Shown here: positions 61,593-64,000 of the stretch, piece by piece
How positions within the stretch are numbered: the stretch's first letter is position 1
Layout of the letters: each line of letters begins with the position of its first letter
Assembly (NCBI GenBank): GCA_000499405.2
Contig: HG738138.1
Coordinates: 806,001 to 870,000, forward strand
Length of the DNA stretch: 64,000 nucleotides
Direction of reading: 5' to 3'
Source of the DNA: Onchocerca volvulus
Lineage: Eukaryota > Nematoda > Chromadorea > Rhabditida > Onchocercidae
Made by a program: the position numbers and the translations under genes
Notes under the pieces: model-generated
Told to the model about the DNA's origin: nothing
Database searches by the model: none
What the model saw: only the letters and a program-made list of their open reading frames with translations

Positions 61593-63194
61593 AGGTTCGG
61601 TAAAAATTTCCTGTCAATCATTTCACTTGTGTTTGAAGCTGCATTTTGCACTTTGTTTTTTTCATTTTATAACGTAGGAGATCATTATTTATGTTTTTGT
61701 GTTTTTCGAACTTTTTGAGTCTTAAAATGATTAATGATCATGACTTTACGTGTAATATTTTTAAAAACTTTAGTAATGATGTAAATTATTTCAGTTATGT
61801 AAAATAAGTTTTAATCCAGAATCCTTGCAATCTTCTAGCTGCTGAAAAGCAACTAATTTTTTGAATTTTAAAGTGTGTCCCGATTTTAAAATTTGCTTAT
61901 AATGGCTGCAATTATAATAATTTATCCAATTCCATCCGATAATGAACATTTTCCTAATACTGAGTAAAACACGATCTTATGGAATATTATTGAGGTTGGA
62001 TTATGTTAATTTTTATTTCAGAAAAAAGACCCAAGCAAATAATGTGCATAAAATGCACTAAATTTTCATATGAAAAATAGTGATAAACGGAAAAATAAAA
62101 ATGCCTAGAAATGATAGAATATCGTAACATCGCTTAGAAACACTCGACTTTCACGACTGCACAACGAATCATACAAATTTATGGGAATGATTTTTGTGAA
62201 CTTTTTCGAGATCTCAAATCTTTCATGTTGAGCTTATCAGCATGGATCCTGGGATGTTATTGTACATGAAATAAATTGATTCCCTTTTTATACAAGTTTT
62301 CTGTTCTCGAACTTATTGGAAATTTCGGGAATCTGAATAAAGAAATGAAATTAGAATTTTTTTACACAGCAATTCATAAAATGAGGCAGTATAATGTACA
62401 ATGTTACAGAGGGAACTATGAAGTTTATAAATATATGAGATCTGTGTAGCAGTTGATCGAACGGGAATGGCCGCAAGCTTGGAGTTAAACATCTTTCCGG
62501 AAAATTCACTTTTTAGTGGTAGATTTTTTGGCATTTTACTGTGTGTAACAATAATTTGTCATAATTTTTAAATTGAAATTCCGGTGGGACTTCTCGGATT
62601 ATGGTTAGGTTTGCGGTCATCACGATACAACAAGAAAAGTACATAGATAAATGTAACATTTTCAGTTACGATAGGTTTTTACTTTTTTTTTTTAACTTTT
62701 TAATTAAATTTTTCGTTAGAGGAAATACTTGGAAGTTTGACATCAGTTATTTTCCTTGCTCTTATTTTTATTCAATCCTACGCTCAAATTAATACCCGTT
62801 TGTATTAAGAATCTCTTCCCTTTCGTCCATTATTTTCTTTAATAAATTTTCAGCAAAATTCATGAATGATTCGAAATTTCTCAGATTGTTAAATCATGGA
62901 ATTTCCAAAAATAATACATATACAAATGCATTTTAACAAAAATAAAGAGATAAAAGTAAACCGACATAACTATCCTTTTGTTAAATCGTAATGAAATTCC
63001 TGAGCAAGGAATGAAATACAGAAATTAGATGCACAGGTAAATAGGAATTTTTTGGATGTTGTTCGTGTCACAATGGTATTAAAATTGAGCGATATGTTTG
63101 TGTTTTGGATACGATTGAGAATAACAATGAAACTTGCCGGTTGCAGATTTTCGGCAATTTCTAGGAAAGGAATTGTGAATTCTTGTGATTTACT
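61593..63194. other. Intergenic region between convergent genes
   Basis: 3' flanks of the LARP7-like gene (plus) and the calmodulin-like gene (minus). AATAAA hexamers on plus near 62094 and 62267 could end the LARP7-like transcript. One minus-strand open frame at 62313-62534 is described separately. Confidence 0.5.
62313..62534 (-). CDS. Small open frame of 73 codons, doubtful
   Basis: The first 40 codons (starting MPKNLPLKSEFSGK) have mixed composition and lie in a locally GC-richer patch, which is more protein-like than other frames nearby. The rest becomes Leu/Ile/Tyr-rich, like random AT sequence. No family is recognised. It could be a small protein, an exon whose partners are not visible, or 3'-flank sequence. 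Confidence 0.15.
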   Translation of the reverse strand: MPKNLPLKSEFSGKMFNSKLAAIPVRSTATQISYIYKLHSSLCNIVHYTASFYELLCKKILISFLYSDSRNFQ

Positions 63195-63616
63195 TCATTT
63201 TTTGGATGAAGTTTCGGCGAATGGATCATCTTTAACATCATCGTGAACGATCGGAGCAATCATTTGGACAAATTCCTCATAATTGATCTGGAAATTCCCG
63301 AAATTTTGATGCTTAAAAATTCACAAGCTTCATTTTCAGCAGCCAAACTAAGAAAAAATGTGTTAGTCTTACAAATAATTTTAATTGACATTTAGATCAT
63401 GGTATCAGATGATTCATAACATTTCGTATATTTATTTAATTCATTAAGCTACGCTGAAATTTTAAAAAAATGATATTGACCTGTTCATCACCATCTTTAT
63501 CAACTTCCTGAATAATTTCATCTACTTCTTCTTCGCTGAATTTTTCACCCATCGTTGTCATGAAATGCTTAAATTCTTGAGCTGTTATATATCCATTGCC
63601 ATCTTTATCAAAAACT
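63195..63616 (-). CDS. Calmodulin-like EF-hand protein, last two exons (5' part outside window)
   Basis: Exons in transcript order: 63616-63481 and 63287-63195 (stop TGA at 63197-63195). They are phase-consistent and encode the C-terminal lobe of a calmodulin-type protein. EF-hand 3 has loop [12 protein letters not shown]; the linker is [23 protein letters not shown]-hand 4 has loop DKDGDEQINYEE followed by FVQMI. Calmodulins are cytosolic Ca2+ sensors that activate kinases and other targets. Two features depart from canonical calmodulin: Glu in place of the conserved Gly at loop position 6 of EF-hand 4, and a C-terminal extension of about 20 residues ([20 protein letters not shown]). The N-terminal exons must lie beyond 64000 or in unrecognised sequence to the right. 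It is therefore calmodulin-like rather than calmodulin itself. Confidence 0.9.
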
Positions 63617-64000
63617 CTGCAAATTTTACATAATAAATTCTGTTGAATCAATTTGACAATTTCGAAAAAAAAAATAGTTTGAAAATTTGGAATTATTTTA
63701 TCATCTTGAAACACAAATTATTTTTGCATTATTTTTTTTAATTCAAATATTATATATAAATATATATTATAAAAAAAAAAAAAATGAGGAGAAAAAGATG
63801 TAAAGAGCCTAAATGCTTTGTATCTTTTTGTCAGAAAAAAAAAAGGAGGAAATACTTTCCACGCATGAATTGGTAAGTTATGTGTAAATTGATAAAATGT
63901 TATAAGCAGGAAATAACAAAAAAAGGTAACGGAAAAACCAACACCACCTCAACGAATAGAATCAATATTTTTGGCAATTCGATCTTGCTTCGGTTAATAT
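63617..64000. other. Intron or upstream sequence of the calmodulin-like gene
   Basis: The exon at 63481-63616 begins inside an EF-hand, so this stretch must be intron. It contains an AT-rich tract with (TA)n near 63751-63770 and poly-A runs. No N-terminal EF-hand exon was found before the window ends. Confidence 0.6.

Noticed and set aside
63052..63246. Plus-strand frame at the right end
   Set aside because: It is antisense to the last calmodulin-like exon.

Overview
The window is AT-rich (clearly above 70% A+T by eye), with many homopolymer runs, simple repeats and short phase-consistent exons separated by GT-AG introns. Gene content and intron style fit a nematode nuclear genome. The divergent HNF4-derived nuclear receptor with a [11 protein letters not shown]-box is a nematode hallmark. 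The AT-rich, gene-poor layout would suit a filarial or related parasitic clade, but that is inference. No prokaryotic, organellar or viral segment was recognised.

Layout. (1) 931-12189 (+): an 18-exon forkhead transcription factor of the FOXK type (FHA domain plus forkhead, 1242 aa), with a long Ser tract and a candidate alternative early-terminating exon. (2) 15812-23791 (-): a 12-exon nuclear hormone receptor (503 aa) whose 3.4 kb first intron holds a palindrome cluster and a GC-richer island. (3) 23.8-46.4 kb: a gene desert of about 22.6 kb with microsatellites, a 37-bp minisatellite, one plausible isolated first exon (25247-25315) and a decayed PP1-type phosphatase fragment (31747-32046). 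(4) 46443-49217 (+): a six-exon gene of unknown function, possibly continuing from the exon at 25247 across a 21 kb intron. (5) 51391-53648 (-): TMEM41B-like VTT-domain lipid scramblase. (6) 54387-57781 (-): WDR46/BING4, a nucleolar WD-repeat ribosome-biogenesis factor. (7) 58276-61592 (+): a La-motif plus RRM protein resembling LARP7, divergent from WDR46. (8) 63195-63616 (-): the last two exons of a calmodulin-like EF-hand gene that runs off the right edge.

How the genes relate. WDR46 and TMEM41B lie head-to-tail on the minus strand 738 bp apart and could be co-transcribed. WDR46 and the LARP7-like gene are head-to-head over 494 bp and may share a promoter; both would act on RNA in the nucleus or nucleolus. 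The other neighbours have no evident functional link. Exon models were built by hand from splice sites, reading phase and family motifs. Every multi-exon model closes in frame, which supports them internally, but no transcript data were available. No obviously new multi-gene system was found; the best leads are the unknown gene, the degenerate La motif, the regulatory palindromes and the alternative FOXK terminus.
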